59,398 bases of DNA, from the NCBI GenBank assembly GCA_944384105.1, contig CALWSC010000090.1, forward strand, positions 1-59,398, given 5' to 3'. The notes under the pieces were generated by a model. The model did not search any database. It saw only the letters and a list, made by a program, of their open reading frames with translations, and was not told the origin of the DNA. Below, in pieces: positions 26,698-35,309 of the stretch; position 1 is the first letter of the stretch, and each line of letters starts with the position of its first letter. Position numbers and translations under genes: made by a program. The stretch comes from an uncultured Lachnospiraceae bacterium. Its GTDB lineage: Bacteria > Bacillota > Clostridia > Lachnospirales > Lachnospiraceae.

Positions 26698-28608
26698 CTA
26701 GAACCGGAACACTGCCGCACTCAGCCCTGACAGGTTAAACGTGATCTCCCATCCGTCTTTCCCATCAGCGCACGGCACCGGACGGTACTTCTCCGGCTTC
26801 CAGGGACTGCTGCCGCCGAACTCTCCCCACTCGCTGTCAAGCACCAGGCTGTGCTCCAGCGGCGATGCGGTCTTTAAGGCACATCCGCTGCGCTCCACCG
26901 GCGTGAAATTAAATACAAAGAGAAGCCCATGTTCCTTCCTGCGAGCATACCGCGCAAAGGTGATGATGCTCTCCTCCTTCCTCTCCTTTTCCACCCAGGC
27001 GAATCCCTCAGGACTGCAGTCCGTCATATAGAGCTCCGGATTGTTCCGGTAGAACCAGAGCAGAGACTGAACGTAGTGGCGCATCTTCCTGTGCGGCTCC
27101 TCCTCAAGAAGCTCCCAGTCCAGAGCGCGCGCTTCACTCCACTCCCTTACCTGCGCAAATTCCTGTCCCATAAAGAGCAGCTTTTTCCCCGGATGGCCGA
27201 ACAGGAACGCGTACGCTGCACGGAGCCCCGCAAACTTCTCCGCCTCGTCTCCCGGCATCTTTTCTAACAGCGTCCCCTTGCCGTGTACTACCTCATCGTG
27301 AGAATACGGCAGGATAAACTTCTCATCGTAGGCGTATACCATTCCGAACGTCATATTGTCATGGTGATACCGCCGGTAGATGGGGTCCTTCTGATAATAG
27401 AACAGCGTGTCATTCATCCAGCCCATATTCCACTTAAAGTCAAAGCCCAGCCCGCCGTCCTCTATATCACCTGTGACCTTCTTCCACGGGGTAGACTCTT
27501 CCGCTATCATGCAGCATCCCTTCGTGCGCTCCTTTACGACCCGGGTTAACTCCTGCAGAAAAGAAACCGCCTCGAGGTTCTGATTTCCTCCGTAAATATT
27601 CGGAACCCACTGCCCCTCTGCCCGCCCGTAATCGAGATACAGCATCGAGGAAACCGCATCCACACGCAGCCCGTCCACATGATACTCCTGCAGCCAGCAC
27701 AGCGCGCTGGAAATCAGAAAATTCCGCACCTGGCGCTTCCCGAAGTCAAAGACCTTCGTGCCCCAGTCGGGGTGCTCGCCCTTGCGCGGATCCTCATATT
27801 CATAGACACAGGTTCCGTCAAACAGCGCAAGTCCGTGCTCATCCCGAGGAAAATGCGCAGGCACCCAGTCCAGGATCACGCCGATGCCCCTGCGGTGCAT
27901 ATAATTTACAAAATACATAAAATCCTTTGGATTCCCAAACCGCGATGTGGGCGCAAAGTATCCCGTCACCTGATACCCCCAGCTCCCGTCAAACGGATGC
28001 TCGCAGATTCCCATGAGCTCCACATGCGTATAGCCCATTTCCAGAACATAATCCGCCAGCGCATACGCCTGCTGTCTGTAATTGAGGAATCCGTCCTCTT
28101 CCTCTGTGTGATTTCTTCTCTGAAAAGAACCCGGATGTACCTCGTAAATCGCCATCGGAGCCGTATCCGGCTTCATCTGCCCGCGCTTTTGGCACCAGTC
28201 GTCATCTGTCCACGCATAGCCGCAGATATCCGCCACCTTTGACGCGGTTCCCGGGCGCAGCTCATACGCTGCGGCGTAGGGATCAGCCTTATAACGGCGC
28301 GCACCGTCCCAGCTCTCAATGCAGAACTTATACAGGTCTCCCTCAATGACACCCGGCACGAACTTCTCATGAACTCCTGAGCCGCCCAAAGGCTCCATCA
28401 CGTCAGCCTCCTCATCCCAGCCGTTAAAAGTTCCGATGACGCTCACTCTCTTCGCGTGCGGCGCCCATACGCTGAAGCAGACGCCTTCCTTCTCCCCGTC
28501 TTTCGCAGCATGAGCTCCCATCCTGCGGTAAATCTCGTAATGCTTTCCCTCTCCGAACAGATAGCAGTCAAAATCAGAACGCATGCTGACATCTTTTAAG
28601 TCTTTCAC
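26698..28608 (-). CDS. glgB: 1,4-alpha-glucan branching enzyme (GH13)
   Basis: Glycogen branching enzyme, which cuts alpha-1,4 chains and rejoins them as alpha-1,6 branches; 636 residues, the usual bacterial length. An N-terminal CBM48 domain (FSVWAPHAKRVSVIGTFNGW) precedes the GH13 barrel: Asp317 in GLRVDAVSSM is the nucleophile, Glu370 in MIAEES the acid/base, and LPYSHDEVVHGKGTL contains the transition-state Asp. The start appears to be GTG at 28608, overlapping the birA stop in GTGA, so it is translationally coupled to birA. No other glycogen gene is present nearby. Confidence 0.95.
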   Translation of the reverse strand: MKDLKDVSMRSDFDCYLFGEGKHYEIYRRMGAHAAKDGEKEGVCFSVWAPHAKRVSVIGTFNGWDEEADVMEPLGGSGVHEKFVPGVIEGDLYKFCIESWDGARRYKADPYAAAYELRPGTASKVADICGYAWTDDDWCQKRGQMKPDTAPMAIYEVHPGSFQRRNHTEEEDGFLNYRQQAYALADYVLEMGYTHVELMGICEHPFDGSWGYQVTGYFAPTSRFGNPKDFMYFVNYMHRRGIGVILDWVPAHFPRDEHGLALFDGTCVYEYEDPRKGEHPDWGTKVFDFGKRQVRNFLISSALCWLQEYHVDGLRVDAVSSMLYLDYGRAEGQWVPNIYGGNQNLEAVSFLQELTRVVKERTKGCCMIAEESTPWKKVTGDIEDGGLGFDFKWNMGWMNDTLFYYQKDPIYRRYHHDNMTFGMVYAYDEKFILPYSHDEVVHGKGTLLEKMPGDEAEKFAGLRAAYAFLFGHPGKKLLFMGQEFAQVREWSEARALDWELLEEEPHRKMRHYVQSLLWFYRNNPELYMTDCSPEGFAWVEKERKEESIITFARYARRKEHGLLFVFNFTPVERSGCALKTASPLEHSLVLDSEWGEFGGSSPWKPEKYRPVPCADGKDGWEITFNLSGLSAAVFRF

Positions 28609-29591
28609 CTTTTTGCTTCCCCCTCGTATTTTGTCATTTTCTGCGGACGGATATGTACCGCCCCGGCGTGCAGAATCTCACGTCTGCCGCCGCATTCTAC
28701 CTCCAGGCATCCCTGATCTGTAATCCCGCATGCCCTGCCGGCGTACACTCTGCCGTCCTGCTCCCAGGTGATCTCTCTTCCGAGGATCATCGAGCGCCTG
28801 CGGTACTCGTCGAGAATCTCCCTGTCCGCAGGATGAGCGGCAAGGCTGAAAACCTCCCTGGCAATCTGCGCGATCAGCTCATTGCGCGAGACGCTAACAG
28901 AGCGCAGGGACGCTGCGCTCTTAGCAATTTCATCGGGGAATTCTGACGTCGTGACATTGATTCCTATCCCGATAATCAGATACTCCAGCATGCCGCTCTC
29001 AAAACTGCTGATCGCATCCGTCAGAATTCCCGCCGCCTTCTTATCTTCAATCCAGATATCATTCATCCACTTGATCTGCGGCTTCTCCTGCGAGACACGC
29101 TCTATGACCCGGGACAGAGCCACGGCGGTCGCCGCGGTGACCGTAAGAAATTCCTCTATGCGGCGCTCTACACGCAGAATCAATGTCATATAGATCCCTG
29201 TATCGGCAGGCGAGTAAAAGGAGCTTCCATACCGCCCCCGCCCGCCGCTCTGTGTATTTGCCGCGATCAGCCCGCGGCTTATCTCCCGTTCCATGAGAAG
29301 CCTGCGCGCTTCCAGATTCGTGGAATCCGTCTGCTCCAGAACACGCACCGTACAGTCCTCCATGCCGAGAAATGCCCTCACTCCCGCCTCGGAGATTCTG
29401 TCACTCTCTCCCATCAGCCGGTAGCCGCGGTTGCGCACTGCCTCAATGCGGCATCCCTCTCCGCTCAGACTGCGGATCGCCTTCCATACAGCGGCCCGCG
29501 TCACGCCAAGCTGTCCGGCCAGCTCCTCGCCGGATACGTATTCGCCGGGATGCGTCTTCAGAGCATACAGAACCTTCTCCTTTGCCGTCAT
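28605..29591 (-). CDS. birA: Bifunctional biotin ligase / biotin operon repressor
   Basis: BirA of the repressor-ligase type, 328 residues. It attaches biotin to carrier proteins and binds DNA as a repressor. The N-terminal winged helix (GEYVSGEELAGQLGVTRAAVWKAI) is followed by the ligase domain with GRGRYGSSFYSPADTGIY (adenylate loop) and IKWMNDIWIEDKKAAGIL, and a C-terminal SH3-like domain. The ATG at 29591 overlaps the stop of the upstream GNAT gene in ATGA. A functional partner in this window is the biotin carrier protein of the decarboxylase operon at 53696-54064. Confidence 0.93.
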   Translation of the reverse strand: MTAKEKVLYALKTHPGEYVSGEELAGQLGVTRAAVWKAIRSLSGEGCRIEAVRNRGYRLMGESDRISEAGVRAFLGMEDCTVRVLEQTDSTNLEARRLLMEREISRGLIAANTQSGGRGRYGSSFYSPADTGIYMTLILRVERRIEEFLTVTAATAVALSRVIERVSQEKPQIKWMNDIWIEDKKAAGILTDAISSFESGMLEYLIIGIGINVTTSEFPDEIAKSAASLRSVSVSRNELIAQIAREVFSLAAHPADREILDEYRRRSMILGREITWEQDGRVYAGRACGITDQGCLEVECGGRREILHAGAVHIRPQKMTKYEGEAKR

Positions 29592-30043
29592 TCGCCTCCG
29601 CTCTCCTGCAGCGGCTTTGTAAAACAAATGATCCGGTTCGCCTCCTGGAATCCGCTCTTTAAGTGGAACTTCAGGCTGCCCTCATTGCTCAGCTCACAGT
29701 CGCTGGCAAATTCCCGGCAGCCCTTCCCGGCAGCCCACTCCTCGCAGGCGCTCAGAAGCTGCTCTGCGCGTCCCTTTCCGCGGTAGGCTCTCAGCAAAAA
29801 GATTCCCTCCAGATAGCCGACAGGGCTCGTGCGGGTTCCCTCCACATAGTCGCGGCGGAGCTGGCACTGAGCAAATCCCACTGGCCTGCCATCCTCTGTT
29901 CCGAGATAAATCGCACCCTCATCTGACTGAACAATATCCAGAAATTCCTGTACAATCTCCTCCTTCGTATTCCGTTTCCACAGCTGCACTGCCAGCTCTG
30001 CAGCCTCACCGCAGTCCCCGGGTTCTACTTTCTTTATATCCAT
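29588..30043 (-). CDS. GNAT family N-acetyltransferase
   Basis: Acetyl-CoA-dependent N-acetyltransferase, 151 residues. The motif A region LEGIFLLRAYRGKGRAEQLLSACEEWAA carries the R-G-x-G-x-A acetyl-CoA loop. The overall pattern, with EFASDCELSNEGSLKFHLKSGF near the end, resembles AacA6/RimI-like enzymes, including aminoglycoside 6'-acetyltransferase relatives. The ATG at 30043 follows GGAGG. It is the first gene of the GNAT-birA-glgB unit. The substrate is not visible from sequence. Confidence 0.88.
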   Translation of the reverse strand: MDIKKVEPGDCGEAAELAVQLWKRNTKEEIVQEFLDIVQSDEGAIYLGTEDGRPVGFAQCQLRRDYVEGTRTSPVGYLEGIFLLRAYRGKGRAEQLLSACEEWAAGKGCREFASDCELSNEGSLKFHLKSGFQEANRIICFTKPLQESGGE

Positions 30044-30090
30044 AAGTACCTCCAAATAAAATTCACAGTAATAAAAAATCAGTTTTTACT

Positions 30091-30119
30091 ATTATACCGC
30101 TTTTTATTATCTGAGTACA
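30091..30119 (-). promoter_or_regulatory. Probable promoter of GNAT-birA-glgB
   Basis: Leftward perfect -10 TATAAT (30091-30096) with weak -35 TGTACT (30114-30119) at 17-bp spacing, about 48 bases upstream of the GNAT ATG. Confidence 0.55.
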
Positions 30120-30134
30120 GAGATTCTTATATAA

Positions 30135-31436
30135 TCAATTCTTAAATTTTTTTAATGCTGTACCGACTGCCGATACGATAAACTCCGTTGCCGGAAACGC
30201 GCACCATACGCCCTGTATCCCCCAGACCGCCGAGAGCAGAAATGCCATCGGGATAATGACGATAAATCCGCGCAGAACAGAAATAATGTTCGCGGGAAGG
30301 GACTGCTCCGTGGAAGTGAGATACATGGAGAGCACCACGTTAAATCCTGCAAACGGACATGCTGTGAAATACAGCCGAAGTCCCTGCTGTGCGATGTCCT
30401 GCAGCATCGCATTTTTCTCACTGTTGAAAATCGCGGTGATTTCAGGAGCTTTTAGGAACACAGCCGCATAGACAAGTGCGGAAATCACGAGAACCGTAAC
30501 GACAGCATAGCGAAGCGTCACCCTTCCGTCCCGGAGATCTCCTCTTCCGTAACTGCGGCTGATCACAGGCTGAATCCCTTGAGCGATGCCGGTATAAATT
30601 GAGACAACCACAAGCGAAAGGTTCGCAATCACCCCGTAGGCCGCGACTCCTACATTCCCCTCCAGCCGCATGATAATCGCATTAAATACGATCATTACGA
30701 CGCCGGAGGATACCTCTGTAACCAGAGAAGGCACGCCGCTTGTGAGAATTCCTGCGAGCAGCCGTCCCTGCAGCCTGCACTTTGTAAAGTGAAATCCGTT
30801 CTTTCTGCAAAGAATGTGCGGCGAGAGGATCAGCATACTGATGATCGGAGCAAGGCCTGTGGCAAATACGGCGCCGAAGATTCCCATCCCGCACGGAAAA
30901 ATAAACACCCAGTCCAGTACCACATTCGAGAGGCTGCCGCCGATCATGGCAGCCATGGAAAGCTGCGGTGCGCCGTCGTTCCTCACGAAGCAGAGCAGGA
31001 CATTATTCATCAGAAAGGCGGGGGCAAACAGCAGAATCACCCGAAGGTACGTCTTTGCCATATCGAATACGGCGCCCTCTGCACCGAACAGAGAGAGAAT
31101 GACGCCCGGCAGAAAGATGCCCGCTAATATGAATACAGCGGCAAATACGGCAGCAATGCCGACTGCGTTTGTGAAAATACGGTTCGCGCCCTCATAATTC
31201 TTCTGGCTTCTTAAGATCGAATACCGGGTTCCCCCTCCCACGCCGATCATAAGCCCGCTGCCATGAATAAAGCTGTAAATGGGAATCGCCAGATTCAGCG
31301 CTGTCAGACCGTCTGTGCCCAGCCCTTTGGACACAAAAAACGTATCCGCCAGTATGTAGCATGACAGTCCGAGCATGCCCAGCACGTTCAGGGATGAATA
31401 CCTGGCAAATTCCCGAAAGCAATGTGACTTTTCCAT
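30135..31436 (-). CDS. MATE family efflux transporter (MepA-like) with regulated leader
   Basis: Cation-coupled multidrug/metabolite exporter of the MATE family, 433 residues and about 12 membrane segments. It begins MEKSHCFREFARYSSLNVLGMLGLSCYILADTFFVSKGLG-type sequence and has a second MatE repeat from about residue 230 (SGVPSLVTEVSSGV, QGIQPVISRSYGRGD). It is distinct from the MATE gene at the left edge. The ATG follows CAGGAGG, which comes directly after the T-run of an intrinsic terminator, so expression depends on read-through. Promoter, leader and terminator lie at 31454-31648. The substrate is unknown; the leader suggests induction by a ligand or by ribosome stalling. Confidence 0.92.
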   Translation of the reverse strand: MEKSHCFREFARYSSLNVLGMLGLSCYILADTFFVSKGLGTDGLTALNLAIPIYSFIHGSGLMIGVGGGTRYSILRSQKNYEGANRIFTNAVGIAAVFAAVFILAGIFLPGVILSLFGAEGAVFDMAKTYLRVILLFAPAFLMNNVLLCFVRNDGAPQLSMAAMIGGSLSNVVLDWVFIFPCGMGIFGAVFATGLAPIISMLILSPHILCRKNGFHFTKCRLQGRLLAGILTSGVPSLVTEVSSGVVMIVFNAIIMRLEGNVGVAAYGVIANLSLVVVSIYTGIAQGIQPVISRSYGRGDLRDGRVTLRYAVVTVLVISALVYAAVFLKAPEITAIFNSEKNAMLQDIAQQGLRLYFTACPFAGFNVVLSMYLTSTEQSLPANIISVLRGFIVIIPMAFLLSAVWGIQGVWCAFPATEFIVSAVGTALKKFKN

Positions 31437-31453
31437 TTTCTGGATCCTCCTGT

Positions 31454-31515
31454 AAAAAAAAATAAAAGCACTGTTTTTGCATCTTCTATGGCCTGTTGAT
31501 GCAAAATCAATGCTT
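31454..31515 (-). terminator. Intrinsic terminator in the MATE leader
   Basis: Leftward stem TTTTGCATC/GATGCAAAA (9 bp) extended by AAGCA/TGCTT across internal mismatches, followed by nine consecutive T. It stands between the promoter and the MATE ribosome site, so it must be bypassed for expression. Confidence 0.85.
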
Positions 31516-31613
31516 CCTTTGGCTTACCCGGCGGCAAGCCGTGTCCGACCGCAGGCAAAACAACGATGCGTCCCGCCGTGCGCTCTGACCCCGCAGCCGC
31601 ATTTTGCGGCTAC
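31516..31613 (-). ncRNA. Structured 5' leader of MATE mRNA, candidate riboswitch or attenuator
   Basis: About 100 nucleotides of G+C-rich RNA between the predicted start (near 31613) and the terminator. It contains a 7-bp hairpin at its 5' end (TAGCCGC/GCGGCTG) and a perfect 8-bp hairpin GGCTTGCC/GGTAAGCC with a GCCG loop at 31521-31540. It does not match the conserved cores of guanidine, TPP, SAM-I, cobalamin, Mn, fluoride or M-box riboswitches that I can recall. A 31-codon ORF (31507-31602) runs through it and stops inside the terminator's 5' arm, so ribosome-mediated attenuation is an alternative. Confidence 0.6.
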
Positions 31614-31619
31614 GAGGTT

Positions 31620-31648
31620 AATCTATCACAGATGAAAGCACGTGTCAA
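31620..31648 (-). promoter_or_regulatory. Strong promoter of the MATE leader
   Basis: Leftward consensus -35 TTGACA (31643-31648), 17-bp spacer, -10 TAGATT (31620-31625). The -35 overlaps the stop codon of the P-loop kinase gene. Confidence 0.85.
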
Positions 31649-32151
31649 GCGGGAAAATCCCCGCCCGCGATCCGATCTGCCGCCTCCTTGGGGCTGATGC
31701 CGGACACATCCAGCTTCTCTGTGCAAAGCACATCATACAGCGGAATCCGCGCAGTGCTGCGTTCCAGCACATCCGCTCTGCGCAGTCCCGCTTCAATATC
31801 CTTTTGCAGCCGCCCGATCAGTGCCTCCCGGCTGCAGACAAGCGAGATGGTTCTCACCATGCAGCCTGCCATGTCAAGCCGCGAGAGGATTTCATCAATA
31901 ATCGCCTGCTCGTGCAGGACCCAGCAGAAAATCACATGCTCATACGATGAGCAGTGCAGGAAATTATTCAGGACGTGACAGATATTATCCAGCACCATCG
32001 CCTTCGTCTCCCCGTTTACCTGAAAAGGATCGGCATCCCAGCACCAGTCCCCGTCGAGAAAGACCGCCCTGCGAAGCTTTCTCTTTAAAATCTGACATAC
32101 CGTCGTCTTGCCGACTCCCATCGTTCCGCCGATCAGATACAGTCTTTTCAT
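31645..32151 (-). CDS. P-loop AAA/kinase-like nucleotide-binding protein
   Basis: Small P-loop protein, 168 residues, with Walker A GGTMGVGKTTV at residues 8-18, then VFLDGDWCW, which resembles the substrate-binding DxD of nucleotide or shikimate-type kinases, and a Walker B-like hydrophobic strand near residue 75 (HVIFCWVLHE). An Arg-rich lid region follows (SREALIGRLQKD, LRRADVLERS). It starts just after the corrinoid-reactivase gene and is likely cotranscribed with it. Homologues are usually annotated only as AAA family ATPase. Any link to corrinoid chemistry rests on position alone. Confidence 0.75.
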   Translation of the reverse strand: MKRLYLIGGTMGVGKTTVCQILKRKLRRAVFLDGDWCWDADPFQVNGETKAMVLDNICHVLNNFLHCSSYEHVIFCWVLHEQAIIDEILSRLDMAGCMVRTISLVCSREALIGRLQKDIEAGLRRADVLERSTARIPLYDVLCTEKLDVSGISPKEAADRIAGGDFPA

Positions 32152-32157
32152 ACGCGC

Positions 32158-34392
32158 TCACTCCTCTGCAAACATCATCTGTTCCATATAGATTCTGTTG
32201 AAATCCGCATCGCCCGAGAGGTTCAGCTCCTCCGTGGCGCGCGCAAGTCTCTCCATGCGCCCGCACGCCATGGGGTCTGTCAGATACCGCACGGCTCCTC
32301 CCAGAGAGGTATTGCCTGCTGCCTTTGCCTTTGCGGCGAGTGCCGGAGGCAGCATACCGATCATCGACGCCTTCTGCACATCGAGCTGGAAGCCGAAGCC
32401 CCCGGCAATATACAGCGTATCTACATCCTCCGCCGCGATCCCGAAGCGCAGCAGCAGCGTCTCAAGACCGGCGCGCACCGCTGCCTTGGCGAGCTGGATT
32501 TCTCTGACGTCCTGCTGGGTAAATACGATCTGCCGCCCGTCTTCGGTCTTTGCGAGCGGAAATCCTGCCTCAAAATATTCCTCATCGAGGAGTCCCGTCT
32601 CATCCACAATCTCATTTCTCACAAGCTCCGATACGGTCTCCACGACGCCGGTTCCGCAGATACCGTTCGGCGCCGCGCCTGCGATTGTCTCCACAGATAC
32701 ATCCCCTCCGCTGATTGTGACGCGGGAGACGGCTCCCGGTACGCTTCCGGTTCCCCACTGGATATTTCCGCCCTCAAACGCAGGTCCCGCCGCCGTTGAC
32801 GCGCTCAGGATGTGTTCACGGTTTCCGAGTGCCATCTCGCCGTTTGTCCCCAGATCCACAAGCACCGAGATCTTTTCACTCTGATCCATGCCGCAGCATA
32901 CGATACCTGAGACAATATCCCCGCCCACATATGCGGAAATGCCTGGAAGAACTGCCGCCGGCACACGGGGAAGACCGTCTGACACCAGATCGTGTAAGTC
33001 GCTCTCGATCAGATCTGTATTGACCGGCGTAAACGGATATACGCCAAGTCCCGAACAGTCATATCCCATCAGCAGATGGATCATCGTCGTATTTCCCGCT
33101 ATTGCCGCGCTCCCGACAGACTCCCATGAGATCCCCGCCTTCTCAAGCAGATCCTCCATGCCGGCGCGCAGATCCTCCCGGATGCTCTGTTGAAGCTCGC
33201 CGCTCCTGCCGTCACACGACGCCTGAATGCGAGAGATCACATCCGCTCCGTACCGGCGCTGGCGGTTGATGCGGGAACCGGACGCCGCGGCAGAACCGCT
33301 CTTCCGATCGATAAGCTGCATTGCGATCGTTGTCGTGCCGATATCGACAGCAATCCCGTAACCGAGCGCAGACGCTTTCATGCGCCCGCCGCAGGAGGTC
33401 TCGCCCGCCTCACACATTTCCGCGCCGCTTTCAGGACGCATCGGTGCCTCTCCCTCAAACTGTATCACCGCCTCATACATATCCGCGCGCTCCTGAGAAA
33501 GCTCAATCGTAAGATCCCCGTCCGGGTACGCCCTGCACGAAAGTCTCCAGCCAGCCGCAAGCTCTTCTGAGGAAAATACTTCCCGATCCTCCGGCGTCAC
33601 AGCCAGATTTCCCTCAAGCAGCCGCACCCCGCACTTTCCGCAGTGCCCGTTGCCGCCGCAGACTGCCTCGAAATACCGATCTGCCTGTGTGAGCGCTTCC
33701 AGAACAGACTGTCCCTGCTTTATCGCTATCTCACGGATCGTTTCCTTCTCTCTTACCTTCATGTGAACCGACGGCTCCTGTCTGAGCGGACAGTCCAGCC
33801 GCGGACACTTGCTGCAGTCATGCTGGGCATGAAACACCTTCGGATCCTCTGTGAGCAGAAAAAGAATTCCCTGGGACTTTACCGGACGGAACATGTACCC
33901 CGATGAGAGTCCCATGCCAAGCTCCTCCATGGCATGCGTTTTTTCAAAGATCAGCTTCTGGCGCTCCATCGGCATATCCACAGGCGCCTCCATGCGGCGG
34001 CTGATTCCCACGCCGCGCAGCGCACACTCCTGCTTCAGTGCCTCCATCATCGGCTCCTCCAGATGGAAAAGCATAGAGTCTGCCGCGCTGTCTGCAATCA
34101 TTCCCTTCAGACAGTCCCCTGACTGAAACTGCCGCGTGGAATATTCGCCAAGCTTTCCGCCTACGGTGCTCAGCACAAAGGCGGCGCGCTCCCCGCTGTC
34201 CGGAATTGTGCCAAAGCGAATCAGCACTGCCGGAGTACACATTGCCTCCAGTTCCTCCTTCATGTCCTCATATTCCTCCAGCACTTCCTCATAGACGGGG
34301 CTGTCCTCCCTAAGCTCCATCATCCGCAGAATATCCGTCCGGTCTGTCCGCACGGGCAGATCCGTCAGTTTTATCACCTGTTCACCTTCCAT
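32158..34392 (-). CDS. Corrinoid-protein reductive activase (RACo-like, 2Fe-2S + ASKHA/DUF4445)
   Basis: Reductive activator that returns inactive Co(II) corrinoid proteins to Co(I) at the cost of ATP; 744 residues. The N-terminal ~200 residues resemble a methionine-synthase-activation-like region and end in a CSKCPRLDC cysteine cluster. A plant-type [2Fe-2S] ferredoxin domain follows, with Cys245, Cys251 and Cys254 in CGGNGHCGKC and a later Cys in RLSCRAY. The C-terminal ASKHA ATPase (DUF4445) has YGIAVDIGTTTIAMQL and VLVDLGTNGEM. The ATG at 34392 has GGGAGG seven bases upstream. It is 79 bases downstream of the corrinoid protein gene, its natural client. Confidence 0.88.
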   Translation of the reverse strand: MEGEQVIKLTDLPVRTDRTDILRMMELREDSPVYEEVLEEYEDMKEELEAMCTPAVLIRFGTIPDSGERAAFVLSTVGGKLGEYSTRQFQSGDCLKGMIADSAADSMLFHLEEPMMEALKQECALRGVGISRRMEAPVDMPMERQKLIFEKTHAMEELGMGLSSGYMFRPVKSQGILFLLTEDPKVFHAQHDCSKCPRLDCPLRQEPSVHMKVREKETIREIAIKQGQSVLEALTQADRYFEAVCGGNGHCGKCGVRLLEGNLAVTPEDREVFSSEELAAGWRLSCRAYPDGDLTIELSQERADMYEAVIQFEGEAPMRPESGAEMCEAGETSCGGRMKASALGYGIAVDIGTTTIAMQLIDRKSGSAAASGSRINRQRRYGADVISRIQASCDGRSGELQQSIREDLRAGMEDLLEKAGISWESVGSAAIAGNTTMIHLLMGYDCSGLGVYPFTPVNTDLIESDLHDLVSDGLPRVPAAVLPGISAYVGGDIVSGIVCCGMDQSEKISVLVDLGTNGEMALGNREHILSASTAAGPAFEGGNIQWGTGSVPGAVSRVTISGGDVSVETIAGAAPNGICGTGVVETVSELVRNEIVDETGLLDEEYFEAGFPLAKTEDGRQIVFTQQDVREIQLAKAAVRAGLETLLLRFGIAAEDVDTLYIAGGFGFQLDVQKASMIGMLPPALAAKAKAAGNTSLGGAVRYLTDPMACGRMERLARATEELNLSGDADFNRIYMEQMMFAEE

Positions 34393-34471
34393 CCCGTTTA
34401 CCTCCCAATCGTTCTCTCTGACAAAAGAAGCGCCCGGAATTTCTGCCTGACGCCCCTTTGTTCTGTTTTCT

Positions 34472-35116
34472 TTAAGCGTTCTTCTCCAGAACTGCCTTTC
34501 TTGCCACTTCCGCTGCGGTCGCCGCATCCGGTGTGTAATAGTCTGCGCCGATCTCATCCGCAAAGCTCTGATTTACCGGAGCGCCTCCTACCATTACAAT
34601 ATATTTGTCGCGCACGCCCTTTTCCTTCATGCGGTCGATGACTGTCTTCATATTCGGCATTGTGGTCGTCAGCAGAGCAGACATACCGATAATATCCGCG
34701 CCGATCTCCTCGGCCTTCTCGATAAAGGTGTCCGGCTCCACATCTACGCCCAGGTCGCAGATCTCCATGCCGGCGCCCTTCATCATCATTACAACCAGGT
34801 TCTTTCCGATGTCGTGCAGGTCACCCTTTACCGTTCCGATGACAGCTTTTCCGACCGGCTTGCTGCCGATCTCCACCAGCTTCGGCTCCAAAATTGCGAT
34901 ACCTGCATTCATCGCTCGCGCCGCTACCAGAACCTCCGGCACAAATACCTCATTTCTCTTGAACTTGCCGCCGATTACCATCATACCTGCAAGCAGTCCG
35001 TCGTTTAAGATTGCCTGCGGATCTACACCCTCATCAAGTGCCTGCTGAACCAGCGTCTTTACATTTTTTGCGCGACCCTTCTGTAAAAATTCAGAAATCT
35101 CATCAATAATAGCCAT
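34472..35116 (-). CDS. Methyltransferase cognate corrinoid protein
   Basis: Cobalamin-carrying protein of MtbC/MttC/MtvC type, 214 residues, which shuttles a methyl group between two methyltransferases. The N-terminal four-helix cap is followed by the B12-binding Rossmann domain with GDLHDIGKN; His101 is the lower axial cobalt ligand, and GMSALLTTTMPNM and VMVGGAPVN complete the signature. The ATG at 35116 follows AGGAGG; the frame is open to 35257 without a ribosome site. Its reactivase follows downstream and a PocR-AraC regulator diverges upstream. No substrate methyltransferase (MttB or MtaB type) lies beside it, so its methyl donor is unknown. Confidence 0.93.
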   Translation of the reverse strand: MAIIDEISEFLQKGRAKNVKTLVQQALDEGVDPQAILNDGLLAGMMVIGGKFKRNEVFVPEVLVAARAMNAGIAILEPKLVEIGSKPVGKAVIGTVKGDLHDIGKNLVVMMMKGAGMEICDLGVDVEPDTFIEKAEEIGADIIGMSALLTTTMPNMKTVIDRMKEKGVRDKYIVMVGGAPVNQSFADEIGADYYTPDAATAAEVARKAVLEKNA

Positions 35117-35309
35117 TTTTTCTCCTCCTGAAAAATGCTGCCTCTTCCGCTTTTGAGGCTTGCAGTATTTTGTCTCGGCGCTTTCCGCCGCGCCTTGTTT
35201 CGATGATCTTATTATAGTGTACTGCGAGGAAAAATTTTGGACTTTTTTTCGATGCAAGGTATTTTTTTTAGGATTTCTGTGCTAGAATACGATTTAAGGA
35301 GGATCATTT
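35117..35309. promoter_or_regulatory. Divergent regulatory region of corrinoid operon and PocR regulator
   Basis: A 193-bp gap holding both promoters. A leftward perfect -10 TATAAT is at 35211-35216 and a rightward -10 TAGAAT at 35283-35288; neither has a recognisable -35. This fits activator-dependent transcription by the adjacent PocR-AraC protein. A/T-runs at 35231-35270 lie between the two -10 boxes. Confidence 0.5.

Noticed and set aside
31516-31613. MATE leader as a guanidine-I (ykkC) riboswitch
   Set aside because: A short ACGGCGGGA string resembles part of the ykkC core, but the other conserved ykkC segments are missing and the order does not fit. Left as unassigned.
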